Of a stretch of 40,389 bases of DNA, positions 26,510-33,882 are shown in pieces. Made by a program: the position numbers and the translations under genes. The DNA is from a virus, in the IMG/VR virus record IMGVR_UViG_3300037674_000399, positions 1 to 40,389 of that record. One strand, written 5' to 3'. The stretch's first letter is position 1. The number at the start of each line of letters is the position of its first letter. The notes under the pieces were generated by a model. It was not told the DNA's origin. It did no database searches and was given only the letters and a program-made list of their open reading frames with translations.

Positions 26510-27123
26510 TTACCTAGTTTAAACAATCCACCATTATTTACTTCTTTAGGAGGTATTAAAGTCGCAACTAGGTGGACTCTTGAAGTTTCACCACCATTAA
26601 AAAAGTTGTGATATTTCGTATTATCAGTAATATAACCATTTCCATTAGCTGGCATATGAAAACTATCATCTTCAATAACCATTCTACTACCACCATTTGT
26701 TATCATTGGGATATGTAATCTCTTTTCTGGATCACGGTGCCAAGATAAACAACTTCTAGGTGGTTTCATTAGAAAACGAACACGACCTAACTTAAATCTT
26801 AATGTTAAATAATCGTAAAGAGTCTCAATATACGTGCCTTTAAATTCTGGACAAATTTGGGTGTATTCTTCTTCTTTGACTTCTTCAAGTCTTTGTTCCT
26901 CGGTACCTGTATTGTCAGGATAGGTCCAATAGATTCCACGGATATTACCACCAGAGATTGATTTGGGGTCTCCAGGTTTACGGTTGATACATATAGCATT
27001 GAAATCTATATTATCAGGATTGTCTGTAGAAAAACCTTTTGATTCTCTAAACTGTTCATAACACGCTATTAACTCCTCTAAATTTATCTCTAGGTCTTCT
27101 ATCAATTGATAGTGTTTACTCAT
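26506..27123 (-). CDS. Aspartyl/asparaginyl beta-hydroxylase-like 2-oxoglutarate dioxygenase
   Basis: 205 residues. The C-terminal half holds the jelly-roll metal site: SWHRD with H129 and D131, RLHIPMITNGG, then KYHNFFNGG with H172 and SRVHLV with R182 for 2-oxoglutarate. That order (HxD...H...R) and the RLHIP strand are typical of the Asp/Asn beta-hydroxylase family, which hydroxylates protein side chains using Fe(II), O2 and 2-oxoglutarate. The N-terminal 90 residues are not recognisable. It is the last gene of the 29.9-26.5 kb operon, 20 bases after hemB. Confidence 0.82.
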   Translation of the reverse strand: MSKHYQLIEDLEINLEELIACYEQFRESKGFSTDNPDNIDFNAICINRKPGDPKSISGGNIRGIYWTYPDNTGTEEQRLEEVKEEEYTQICPEFKGTYIETLYDYLTLRFKLGRVRFLMKPPRSCLSWHRDPEKRLHIPMITNGGSRMVIEDDSFHMPANGNGYITDNTKYHNFFNGGETSRVHLVATLIPPKEVNNGGLFKLGN

Positions 27124-27131
27124 AACAATAC

Positions 27132-27139
27132 TATTTATG
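27132..27139 (-). promoter_or_regulatory. Possible variant late promoter (CATAAATA)
   Basis: CATAAATA, one base from the T4 octamer, lies in the 20-base gap between hemB and the beta-hydroxylase-like gene, 8 bases from that gene's ATG. Weak evidence. Confidence 0.3.
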
Positions 27140-27143
27140 AGTA

Positions 27144-27998
27144 TTACTGTCTATGATGTCTTACTAAACGTCTTGCTCCGTAAGTTATCATATAATCTGC
27201 ACCTGCTCTTTTAAATACGTGATATGTTTCTTCTAAACTACCAGGTGCCCCTATACCTAACCATTCTCCAGATGTTTGATATACACCTACAGGTTTCTTT
27301 GTAATATTTTTTATTGGTTCAATTAAGTCTAAACTTGTTATACCAGGTTTTACCATTAATTCATCTGCGCCATCATCTGAATACTTTATAGACCTTGCAA
27401 TCGCCTTATGTCTATCGTGGATATCTAATTGATAAGGTCTATGAATACCTTTTGATATTTTCATTGCATTACGCCAACCTCTATAAAATGTTGAACGAAA
27501 TTTTGTACTATAACTCATAACTTCTATATTACCATCTTTCAATGATTTAATATTCTTAACTGTATTGTCTTGACAATCACTTGGTGCTATTGTAGCACCT
27601 GACGCTGTGTAAATTGATTTTGCATTATCTAATAATAGTTTGTCTGTTCTTTCTTGGTCGCCCATAATACAACAATGTCCATCTTGCGTGTATGAACATA
27701 AACAAACATCTACAATTAATCTACAATGTGGTTGTATATCTTTTGAAAGACTAGCGGCAGTTACACATACTTGGTCAAACTTATGAGCGTCTATATGTTC
27801 ATCACCTCTATGACTACTAGATTTTTCACCTAACTTAAATTCTGGTATATAGAATAAAAGAAATTCTTTTACGCCTAAATCAATATCTTTCTTAACACGT
27901 TCATTAATTTCTTTCCACGCATTAAAGATTTTATTGTCTTCACCTAGTCCAGTATCTCTTGTAGAATAACTGGCAAATATCGGTTGTATTAATCTCAT
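27144..27998 (-). CDS. hemB: Porphobilinogen synthase (delta-aminolevulinate dehydratase)
   Basis: 284 residues that align with bacterial HemB from the first barrel strand to the end. The zinc-site cysteines are present, C99, C101 and C109 in VDVCLCSYTQDGHC (E. coli DTCFCEYTSHGHC), as are the active-site lysines K166 (SYSTKF) and K217 (MVKPG, the Schiff-base lysine), GATIAPSD (134-141), FYRGWRNA and VYQTSGEW. The enzyme condenses two 5-aminolevulinates to porphobilinogen, a step in haem synthesis. The roughly 30-40-residue N-terminal arm of cellular HemB (324-340 residues), which stabilises the octamer, is missing. ATG shares TAATG with the preceding membrane gene. Confidence 0.92.
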   Translation of the reverse strand: MRLIQPIFASYSTRDTGLGEDNKIFNAWKEINERVKKDIDLGVKEFLLFYIPEFKLGEKSSSHRGDEHIDAHKFDQVCVTAASLSKDIQPHCRLIVDVCLCSYTQDGHCCIMGDQERTDKLLLDNAKSIYTASGATIAPSDCQDNTVKNIKSLKDGNIEVMSYSTKFRSTFYRGWRNAMKISKGIHRPYQLDIHDRHKAIARSIKYSDDGADELMVKPGITSLDLIEPIKNITKKPVGVYQTSGEWLGIGAPGSLEETYHVFKRAGADYMITYGARRLVRHHRQ

Positions 27999-28186
27999 TA
28001 AAATAATTTCCCAAGTTTATATACTCCCCATAAAGCAACAAAGACAAATAAAGCACTTAATAATCCACCTTCAAATAAAGCAACTAGTGTAACACCTGCC
28101 CACAATACATAGAACACTAAAGTTTTCCAATTCATAAAGAACCAAACTAATCCTAATCCAATTACTTTTAAATATTCTTTTATCAT
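27998..28186 (-). CDS. Small membrane protein
   Basis: 62 residues, almost wholly hydrophobic, with two or three spans (about 8-20, 22-40 and 43-58) rich in aromatic residues and ending in KLGKLF. It overlaps the U32-like gene by 4 bases and hemB by 1 base, so its production is coupled to both. No family recognised. Confidence 0.65.
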   Translation of the reverse strand: MIKEYLKVIGLGLVWFFMNWKTLVFYVLWAGVTLVALFEGGLLSALFVFVALWGVYKLGKLF

Positions 28187-29013
28187 TTTGCTGAATTTGC
28201 TAACATTTGATGGTTTCTTTTATACATTAATGCTGTTCGTTGTTGTTCTTCGTGAGGTGCAACTAATTTAAATTTCTGTACACCCATTTGTTCATATTTA
28301 GGTAAATCAAAATAAAATTGGCTCCAAGTTATATCATCATTATAAAAAGTACGTTCCATACCTAAATGAATTAAACTACATATCATTCCTTTTCTCTCTT
28401 CTCTATTTATTTTAGAAGTTGTACCATAACAAACTTTACTAGGACAATTATAAGAACACTCTATGTTCATAAACAATCTTAATAAATCTTTTCTTTTAAT
28501 ACTTTCTATAAACTTTAAATCATCATTACTATGAATAGGTAAAACAATTGTATCATATAAATTCTTTGCAACAACTTTTTCATAATGTTCATTATCTGTA
28601 ATATCTTGTATGCAACTTGCTTCTATTTTATAATCAGGAAAATCATTTCTAATATATTCAGCTAACTTATCAGTTGCTGTAATAACTGCATTTCCTTTTC
28701 TATGATATTCTTTTAAAAATGTTTTACTTTCTTTATACTTCTCATCTGTTATAAATTTATTCTGTAAAGTAAGTTTAAGACCGATACCTTTATCATAAAT
28801 CCATTTAATATCCTTTTCAAACATTTCTGGCATTTTAGCAGGTCGCCCACCATATAAAGGACAATTGTATTCAGTTTGTCCAAATACAGAATCTATATCT
28901 TCATAACCAAAAGTAAAATTAGAATATTCTTCTGCGTGTTGTATGTGTTTATCTAAAAATGCTTTGATATGAACATCCCATTGTTTTCTTGCCGAACAAG
29001 ATATCTTTCTCAT
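28183..29013 (-). CDS. U32/UbiU-UbiV-like Fe-S protein
   Basis: 276 residues. The TIM-barrel style pattern matches the U32 family: GLKLTLQNKF (78-87), then NAVITATDKLAEYIRNDFP where U32 proteins have a strand plus helix predicting the next segment, YKIEASCIQDITDNE (about 129-142) and YDTIVLPIHSNDDLKFI. A cysteine cluster C186, C190, C195 and C212 (ECSYNCPSKVC...MIC) could hold a 4Fe-4S cluster as in UbiU, UbiV, TrhP and RlhA, which hydroxylate quinone precursors or RNA without O2. The match is from pattern memory and distant. It shares TAATG with the preceding dioxygenase gene. Confidence 0.6.
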   Translation of the reverse strand: MRKISCSARKQWDVHIKAFLDKHIQHAEEYSNFTFGYEDIDSVFGQTEYNCPLYGGRPAKMPEMFEKDIKWIYDKGIGLKLTLQNKFITDEKYKESKTFLKEYHRKGNAVITATDKLAEYIRNDFPDYKIEASCIQDITDNEHYEKVVAKNLYDTIVLPIHSNDDLKFIESIKRKDLLRLFMNIECSYNCPSKVCYGTTSKINREERKGMICSLIHLGMERTFYNDDITWSQFYFDLPKYEQMGVQKFKLVAPHEEQQRTALMYKRNHQMLANSAK

Positions 29014-29726
29014 TACTTTATTTCAGACGCTACTTTTCTTGCAAAGTCCATATTTTGTCTTTGTAAGTTTGATTCTTCAACTGTCTTTGATGTATCATTA
29101 GGAGGATTAAAATATAAATTACCTGACACACTTATTCTTTCGCCTGGTGTTTTATAAGACATTACTTGGTGTCTTAATTGTGCAGGAAATATCCACATCC
29201 CAGCAACTACAGGTAAATAACCATATGAGTGTTGTGCCCAAGTTGGATTTTGATGTTCACCATAATGAAACGTAACTCCACCTGGTCCATAACTCTTACC
29301 TTTATAATTTCTTCGTTCTTCTTCTAAATCAGGAACTTTTAAAAAGATAACCCAAGATAACATACCACCGTGTGAGTGTTCTGGATTTTGTTCGTTCTCT
29401 TTCATAAAATTAATCCATAAATCTATAAGAGTAAATTTGTTTGATATTCTTCCACTTTTATAATCAATGTCTTGACCACTATATCGTGCTGAATCTTCAA
29501 CGTAATTATCTATGTAAGGTTGGAACTGTTCTATAAACCATTTCTTATCTTCTTGCGTATAACCTCTTTGGTCTTCCATTATACCAGCCAAGTTACTATT
29601 GCCTGAACCAGGTCTACATTTTTCACCTCTTACTAAAAGTCCTTCTAAAAATTCTTCGTGAATTTTATAGTGTGCAACATAAGGACCGAAATTTAAATTG
29701 CCACCTTTTAATACATCTATACTCAT
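29013..29726 (-). CDS. 2-oxoglutarate/Fe(II)-dependent dioxygenase-like protein
   Basis: I chose ATG at 29726 (MSIDVLKGG..., 237 residues) because it overlaps the upstream stop as TAATG; a start three codons earlier is possible. The metal and cosubstrate residues are H117/H119 in PEHSHGG, H186 in LRHQV and R197 in GERISVSGN, within a jelly-roll pattern (LSWVIFL, GMWIFPA). This resembles the putative 2OG-Fe(II) oxygenase family (2OG-FeII_Oxy_5) common in marine phages. Substrate unknown. Followed directly by the U32-like gene. Confidence 0.78.
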   Translation of the reverse strand: MSIDVLKGGNLNFGPYVAHYKIHEEFLEGLLVRGEKCRPGSGNSNLAGIMEDQRGYTQEDKKWFIEQFQPYIDNYVEDSARYSGQDIDYKSGRISNKFTLIDLWINFMKENEQNPEHSHGGMLSWVIFLKVPDLEEERRNYKGKSYGPGGVTFHYGEHQNPTWAQHSYGYLPVVAGMWIFPAQLRHQVMSYKTPGERISVSGNLYFNPPNDTSKTVEESNLQRQNMDFARKVASEIK

Positions 29727-29908
29727 TATAACCAATAATTATATTCGTCTGGTTTTGGTTTGTAATCATTATCAAAATGTTTATCTGACCATATAGAAAA
29801 ACATATTGCAATCATAGCAAACGCCATTATAAAATATAATCCCTTTCCTTCTTCCCAGTTTGTTAATAAAAACCATAGTACTTGTAGTCCGTTCATTTCA
29901 TCATACAT
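29726..29908 (-). CDS. Small single-span membrane protein
   Basis: 60 residues with one hydrophobic helix (about 25-40, FIMAFAMIAICFSIW) preceded by an amphipathic segment and followed by a charged cytoplasmic-type tail (KPKPDEYNYW). It overlaps the next gene by one base (TAATG) and the previous one by 16, consistent with a coupled operon. No family known to me. Confidence 0.55.
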   Translation of the reverse strand: MYDEMNGLQVLWFLLTNWEEGKGLYFIMAFAMIAICFSIWSDKHFDNDYKPKPDEYNYWL

Positions 29909-30027
29909 ATTCTTAACTCCTCTAATAGTTTCATTACTTTATGTTTTATAATATCCTTATTACTTAATTTGGGAATTGCTTTTAAGAATTTAGGATATTC
30001 TTTATTTAAGTTTTTATTGATGTGCAT
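29893..30027 (-). CDS. Hypothetical small lysine-rich protein
   Basis: I chose ATG at 30027 (MHINKNLNKEYPKFLK..., 44 residues), which overlaps the preceding stop by 14 bases; a start 48 bases upstream would overlap it by 62. The protein is helical and rich in K and L (KDIIKHKVMKLLEELR). No recognised motif. Confidence 0.45.
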   Translation of the reverse strand: MHINKNLNKEYPKFLKAIPKLSNKDIIKHKVMKLLEELRICMMK

Positions 30028-30454
30028 TAATAAATCTTTTGTGTTCTTCTTCTGTAATCGTTGCTTGTTTGCCATTTGGTATAATTATTTTTAATTCATT
30101 ATTTAAGTATATCACAGGTGACCAATAAAATCTAGTCTTATACTTATAAGGTTTATTGACATCTGGATCCGAAACGTAATCATACTTTTTTTCTATGACA
30201 GGTATCGTATCGTAATGGGTGCCGTTTTTTTCTATATTCCAACAATGATGAATAATAGGTGTTGCGTTTATGTCTGCTCTATATTCATCAATCAACCAAC
30301 CTGATATAAATTCACTTCCAAAGTTTTTTGCTTCCATAATCGTCATAGAAATACATTCTCTTTGTTTGTAATCTGTATTCGGTCTATGTTCAACCTTTTC
30401 TATGTATTGTGCGTTAGGTCTATACTTTAAGAATCGTTTAGTTGCGTCTTTCAT
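30014..30454 (-). CDS. Hypothetical protein
   Basis: 146 residues. It has a compact alpha-beta look with FISGWLIDEYRADINATPIIHHCWN in the middle, where cyanophage proteins of unknown function show a similar strand and HxW feature, then THYDTIPV. A catalytic role is not evident. The start overlaps the nitroreductase gene by 17 bases, and a TATAAATA octamer sits directly against the ATG. Confidence 0.65.
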   Translation of the reverse strand: MKDATKRFLKYRPNAQYIEKVEHRPNTDYKQRECISMTIMEAKNFGSEFISGWLIDEYRADINATPIIHHCWNIEKNGTHYDTIPVIEKKYDYVSDPDVNKPYKYKTRFYWSPVIYLNNELKIIIPNGKQATITEEEHKRFINAHQ

Positions 30455-31175
30455 TATTTATATCAATCTTTATTTTTTTATCAAAACTAGGAAACTTCCA
30501 ACGTTCATTATCTTCACCAGTTCTATATTGTTTTGGTATATCTTTATTAAAAAGTGTACCGTGTAATCTTCTATCCATATTACTATTTTCATAACCAATA
30601 CCCACTAGTAACCTTGGTTCATCTTTTATAACTGCCTTTAATTGTGAAGTAGAATAGCCAGAACAAAAGCCAGTTTTATAACCTAATAGTGCTGCTACTA
30701 AACTTAATTGACCAGAAGATATGCCAATTGAAAAATTTTTTAATCTAGTAAAAAAGTTTGTTGTTTCTTCACTTGCATTGCCTCTATTGGCTATTATTTG
30801 TTCGCTACCTCTTAAATTATCTTCATCTTGTTGGTCTTCATCACAATAAACAAAAACGACATTAGCAAGCACTTGCGAATTTTTAACTTCATATTTGTTA
30901 TTGCCTATCACGCCTTTATCTGTATCTTTATACATCTTATCAAAATTATCTCCAATTAAACCAAATCGTTTAGTACAATCGTAAATGTTATGTATTAAAT
31001 TAGGGTCTGTATAAACCTTTAATTTAAAATGTGTTTCATTTTGTTTAGAAGGCGAATTGAGTGCCGTATAAATGAGTGTATCTAAATCTGCTTGTGGTAT
31101 TGATTTAGATAAATCATAATTACGTTGTGCTCTTTGTGTAATATCAACTGCGTTCTTTAACTCTTGATGTTCCAT
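30438..31175 (-). CDS. Nitroreductase-family FMN flavoprotein
   Basis: 245 residues. The N-terminal RAQRNYDLSKSIPQADLDTLIYTALNSPSKQNETHF matches the FMN-binding R-R-x-R/Y...A-x-x-APSxxNxQ opening of nitroreductases, and SIGISSGQLSLVAALLGYKTGFCSGY (about 150-175) matches the central helix that packs on FMN, followed by LLVGIGY. Members reduce nitro groups, quinones or flavins with NAD(P)H. The natural substrate cannot be told. It overlaps both neighbours slightly. Confidence 0.8.
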   Translation of the reverse strand: MEHQELKNAVDITQRAQRNYDLSKSIPQADLDTLIYTALNSPSKQNETHFKLKVYTDPNLIHNIYDCTKRFGLIGDNFDKMYKDTDKGVIGNNKYEVKNSQVLANVVFVYCDEDQQDEDNLRGSEQIIANRGNASEETTNFFTRLKNFSIGISSGQLSLVAALLGYKTGFCSGYSTSQLKAVIKDEPRLLVGIGYENSNMDRRLHGTLFNKDIPKQYRTGEDNERWKFPSFDKKIKIDINNERRN

Positions 31176-31335
31176 TATCTTTACTTTTCAATAATTTATC
31201 TTTTAATAATAACTTCATTTTCTTCAAGTCTTTTAACTCTCTAAATGATGTAAAACTTCTATCGTTATTTCTTACCTCTTCTTGTAGTTTTACTTTTCTT
31301 TTTAAGTCTTTGTGATTTGCTTTTAATTCCGCCAT
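31144..31335 (-). CDS. DUF465/YdcH-like small coiled-coil protein
   Basis: 63 residues. LKANHKDLKRKVKLQEE...SFRELKDLKKMKLLLKDKL follows the DUF465 pattern: a helix-turn-helix hairpin with a conserved LKKxKLxLKD second helix. It has a good RBS (AAGGA, 6-7 bases before ATG) although it starts within the 3' end of the preceding gene, with 71 bases overlap. Function of DUF465 proteins is unknown. Confidence 0.7.
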   Translation of the reverse strand: MAELKANHKDLKRKVKLQEEVRNNDRSFTSFRELKDLKKMKLLLKDKLLKSKDNGTSRVKERS

Positions 31336-31684
31336 ATTGTGTCCTTTCGTCTATATCGTGTATTCGTGGATTGTAACCTTTTGGCCAATTCAAATTTAAA
31401 GTTAATGTTGAATCATCTTGACTTATTATTCTTATCTGGTGTCCTGTGGGTGTTGAATTGTCCCAATATCGTTCATAGTTATTTAAGTTAATAACTTGAT
31501 GTTTTAGTTTCTTTGATTTTTTCTTGACTGAATCAAACATACCCGAATTGGGTGTATTGTTTGCGATATCATCTAAAAAGGAATCTTTGGGACTCATATT
31601 AAAATCATAAGTGGCACCGTAGATACCACTATCTTCCTGTTGCGCTATTTTTTGTGCAAAGGTCTCCATATTGTCTTTACTCAT
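31265..31684 (-). CDS. Hypothetical protein
   Basis: I chose ATG at 31684 (MSKDNMETFAQ...), 139 residues, because AGGAG lies 8 bases upstream and a late promoter lies 21 bases before the start; a longer frame would start inside the promoter. The C-terminal part is very basic (KSQRLKKKSKTTRRGKK), and the middle has a beta segment (YWDNSTPTGHQIRIIS...TLTLNLNW). No family recognised. Confidence 0.65.
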   Translation of the reverse strand: MSKDNMETFAQKIAQQEDSGIYGATYDFNMSPKDSFLDDIANNTPNSGMFDSVKKKSKKLKHQVINLNNYERYWDNSTPTGHQIRIISQDDSTLTLNLNWPKGYNPRIHDIDERTQYGGIKSKSQRLKKKSKTTRRGKK

Positions 31685-31704
31685 ATCATAATCTCCTATA
31701 ATAC

Positions 31705-31712
31705 TATTTATA
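31705..31712 (-). promoter_or_regulatory. T4-type late promoter (TATAAATA)
   Basis: Exact octamer on the minus strand 21 bases upstream of the start at 31684, with AGGAG between them. It starts the accessory operon DUF465, nitroreductase and onward. Confidence 0.75.
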
Positions 31713-31763
31713 CCGCCACGCCACGCTCTTAACAACTACGATTGATTCGCAAAAATTTTAGAC

Positions 31764-31792
31764 TTGACATTTACTGCAACAAGCAGTATACT
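31764..31792 (+). promoter_or_regulatory. Sigma70-type promoter for the plus-strand gene at 31812
   Basis: Consensus TTGACA at 31764-31769, 17-base spacer, TATACT at 31787-31792. The gene starts 20 bases further on. This is a near-consensus host promoter, so early expression is likely. Confidence 0.8.
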
Positions 31793-31794
31793 CT

Positions 31795-31802
31795 TATAAA
31801 TA
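31795..31802 (+). promoter_or_regulatory. T4-type late octamer (TATAAATA), plus strand
   Basis: Exact octamer 2 bases after the TATACT element, so one gene could be read early from the sigma70 promoter and late from this one. The spacing to the ATG (10 bases) leaves almost no leader. Confidence 0.45.
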
Positions 31803-31811
31803 TAACTTTAG

Positions 31812-32087
31812 ATGGACATTCCTTCTAAAAACAAAATCATCATAGAATCAAGCCATCATAGTCACACCTTTGCTGACGTAGACTTTATCGTCTATTGTCA
31901 AAAGGCATTATACAGTAAATCACCATATAGAGTAAGAATAGTAGATTGGGAGCCAGAGTATTGTATTGCTTACATTAAAACGTTAAGACAACACGATAGA
32001 TGGAAACCTCTTACAATTAAGTATACACGTAGAGGTCATTATATCTATTTGTGGAATAAGAGTTATGTAAAAGGAAAGAGATACTGA
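31812..32087 (+). CDS. Hypothetical early protein
   Basis: 91 residues with no recognised motif. It has several aromatic and basic residues (YRVRIVDWEPEYCIAYI, IKYTRRGHYIYLW) and looks like a compact alpha-beta protein. It is one of only three plus-strand genes in the window, with a near-consensus host promoter 20 bases upstream. No clear RBS is visible. A host-takeover role would fit an early gene, but this is only inference. Confidence 0.65.
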   Translation: MDIPSKNKIIIESSHHSHTFADVDFIVYCQKALYSKSPYRVRIVDWEPEYCIAYIKTLRQHDRWKPLTIKYTRRGHYIYLWNKSYVKGKRY

Positions 32088-32216
32088 TTTTTGCCGAGTC
32101 GTGGAGACCAGGTACTTGGAGCATTCTTGCGAACACTACACAGATATATATAATTTACAAGTTTCCAACAATGACTGCAAAAACAATAAACACAATGAAT
32201 AGTATGTAAACACTTA
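32088..32216. other. Gap without a convincing gene
   Basis: Between the convergent genes I see no tRNA and no ORF with an RBS. A plus-strand TATAAT at 32149-32154 with TTGCGA 16 bases upstream is a weak promoter candidate that would read into the opposite strand of the next gene. Frames open here lack a good start. Confidence 0.4.
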
Positions 32217-32600
32217 TCATTTATCGTCTGGATGATTAATATGGTCACCGTCCATAAAAGGTAATATCTCGTCTATCTTCTTTCTTGCACGTAAAACAAC
32301 AGGACGTCCTTTCTTATGTAAAGGCAATTGTTTCTGTTTATTGGGTTCACCTTCCCATTCAAATCTGTATGTTTCATTTTCTGGTATATAAGTCGCAGGC
32401 GGATTTTCGTATGCTTCTTGTGGTAACTTACACCATAACGAATCAAATAACTCTTGTTCTTCAATCATACCAAACTGATTATAAACACGACCAGTCATTT
32501 CTTTAGTCATATCACGTAAGCGTTCTTTATTGTATTCTATCTTACGTTGAAAGTCCCAATACTCTTTTAAGTCGGTGTATGATTGTTTTGTAATAGACAT
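32217..32600 (-). CDS. Hypothetical protein
   Basis: I chose ATG at 32600 (MSITKQSYTDLKEYW..., 127 residues); the alternative at 32609 is TTG. The N-terminal 45 residues are helical and charged (RKIEYNKERLRDMTKEM), and the C-terminal half is proline- and lysine-rich. No recognised family. A CATAAATA element lies about 10 bases upstream (32609-32617), a possible variant late promoter. The 176-base gap beyond it (32601-32775) holds short, weak stems only. Confidence 0.6.
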   Translation of the reverse strand: MSITKQSYTDLKEYWDFQRKIEYNKERLRDMTKEMTGRVYNQFGMIEEQELFDSLWCKLPQEAYENPPATYIPENETYRFEWEGEPNKQKQLPLHKKGRPVVLRARKKIDEILPFMDGDHINHPDDK

Positions 32601-32775
32601 TATACTCAATATTTATGCTGGCCGGTTTTTTTGGCGGAAAAAATAAATAACGATATATCTAATGATTGTTATTGCATTTATAGTTTAAATTATATAAGAA
32701 TTTTAACAATAGCCTTTTTGACAGGCCGTTTTTCAGATTTCTGTTTTGTTATTTATTGGGATGATATATATAACG

Positions 32776-33882
32776 TTAGTTGAGGTCTATTGTACTGCCT
32801 CTATGAAATACACTCATAGTGGTGTTTGAAGTCTTACTGCCTTCTATTGTTTCTTTCTTACTGCCCCATATATCACTAGTGTAATCACCTTTTACTTTTA
32901 GATTGTAATTGCCACCTACGTTCATATTGATATCGCCATCAACGGTCACCAAGTTGATATTGCCTTTATCTACTTGTATGTTGATGTTTGCATTCGGGCC
33001 AATCTGTATATCATAGTTGTTATTGGATTCGCCTTTCTTGTTAATGTAAATCTTATGGCGACCATCTATCGTAATGTCACTATCGCCTTCAATGGCGTGA
33101 CAATATTTGCCTGATGTTAATTCGTATTTTTCTTTTTTGTTATAGATGTTGATGGTGCCTTCTTTGTCTATTTCATAACCTGTACCTTTTCTATGGGCAA
33201 AATAAATACGTTCTGCGCCAACAGTATCGTCCACTTCATAGATATGTCCACTCTCGGATTCGTAAACGTGATTGAAAGGATAAACGGCCGCATAAGCTGG
33301 CGCAGGTTGATCCCAAGTATCACCATCACTTGCCGTTATTTCACCACCACTCGCATTCGTAGTGGCATTAAAATCTGCTGTTGCAATGCCTGTCTTAACG
33401 GTATCAATTCTATTCTGTAATGCTAAATGCGTAATGTCATTTCGTGCAAGTCTATTCACATCTGATTCAGATTTTTCTCTAGGGTAAACCGAAATGCCTG
33501 TCGGTTCGCCATTCTCATCTAGCCGACTAATGGGATCATAAAAACCTTTTTCAACATCACCTAACTCACTCGGGACGCCAGGTAAAGAACCAATTACGCA
33601 AGGTTCTTGACAACTTGCGCCATCTCTAAAATATCCAAACACCCAACTGCCTTCAACAAGAAAACTTGGTGAGTGACCTAAACCTGAAATGCCTGGCGAT
33701 GTAACAGGCAGTATGACTTGCGACCAAGGTAAATCTTTTGTTGGCAATACTTGTTTGTCTTGCGTATGTATGCCCACGCAACGCACTCGCACTCTCCCCA
33801 AGAAGAATGGATCAGTTCTATCTTCAACAACGCCTGTGAACCAGATAAAGTTATTGAACCCTAAAAAATTAGTGTCAGCCAT
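32776..33882 (-). CDS. 5: Baseplate hub spike protein gp5 (no lysozyme domain)
   Basis: 368 residues. The N-terminal OB-fold is visible (WFTGVVEDRTDPFFLGRVRVRCVG, then VLPVTSPGISG... and SWVFGYFRDG...PCVIGSLPG, about 10-115). The C-terminal region shows the beta-helix repeats of the gp5 needle (DGDINMNVGGNYNLKVKGDYT near 315-335). T4 gp5 (575 residues) carries a lysozyme between these, and here that segment is replaced by about 100 residues without lysozyme motifs. It overlaps the preceding gene by 8 bases. Confidence 0.88.
   Translation of the reverse strand: MADTNFLGFNNFIWFTGVVEDRTDPFFLGRVRVRCVGIHTQDKQVLPTKDLPWSQVILPVTSPGISGLGHSPSFLVEGSWVFGYFRDGASCQEPCVIGSLPGVPSELGDVEKGFYDPISRLDENGEPTGISVYPREKSESDVNRLARNDITHLALQNRIDTVKTGIATADFNATTNASGGEITASDGDTWDQPAPAYAAVYPFNHVYESESGHIYEVDDTVGAERIYFAHRKGTGYEIDKEGTINIYNKKEKYELTSGKYCHAIEGDSDITIDGRHKIYINKKGESNNNYDIQIGPNANINIQVDKGNINLVTVDGDINMNVGGNYNLKVKGDYTSDIWGSKKETIEGSKTSNTTMSVFHRGSTIDLN

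Noticed and set aside
26805-26999. A 64-codon minus-strand frame within the beta-hydroxylase-like gene
   Set aside because: Out-of-frame shadow of a gene with clear metal-binding motifs.
32088-32160. Possible tRNA or structured RNA
   Set aside because: I could not form a cloverleaf with acceptor and anticodon stems, and no CCA-type end is seen.
32063-32248. A 61-codon minus-strand frame
   Set aside because: It overlaps the ends of both flanking genes, and its start falls inside the gene at 32217-32600 with no RBS.
32611-32775. Possible terminator or small gene in the gap after gp5
   Set aside because: Only 4-bp stems (GCCT/AGGC, CAGA/TCTG) without a clear U-run; no ORF with a start and RBS.
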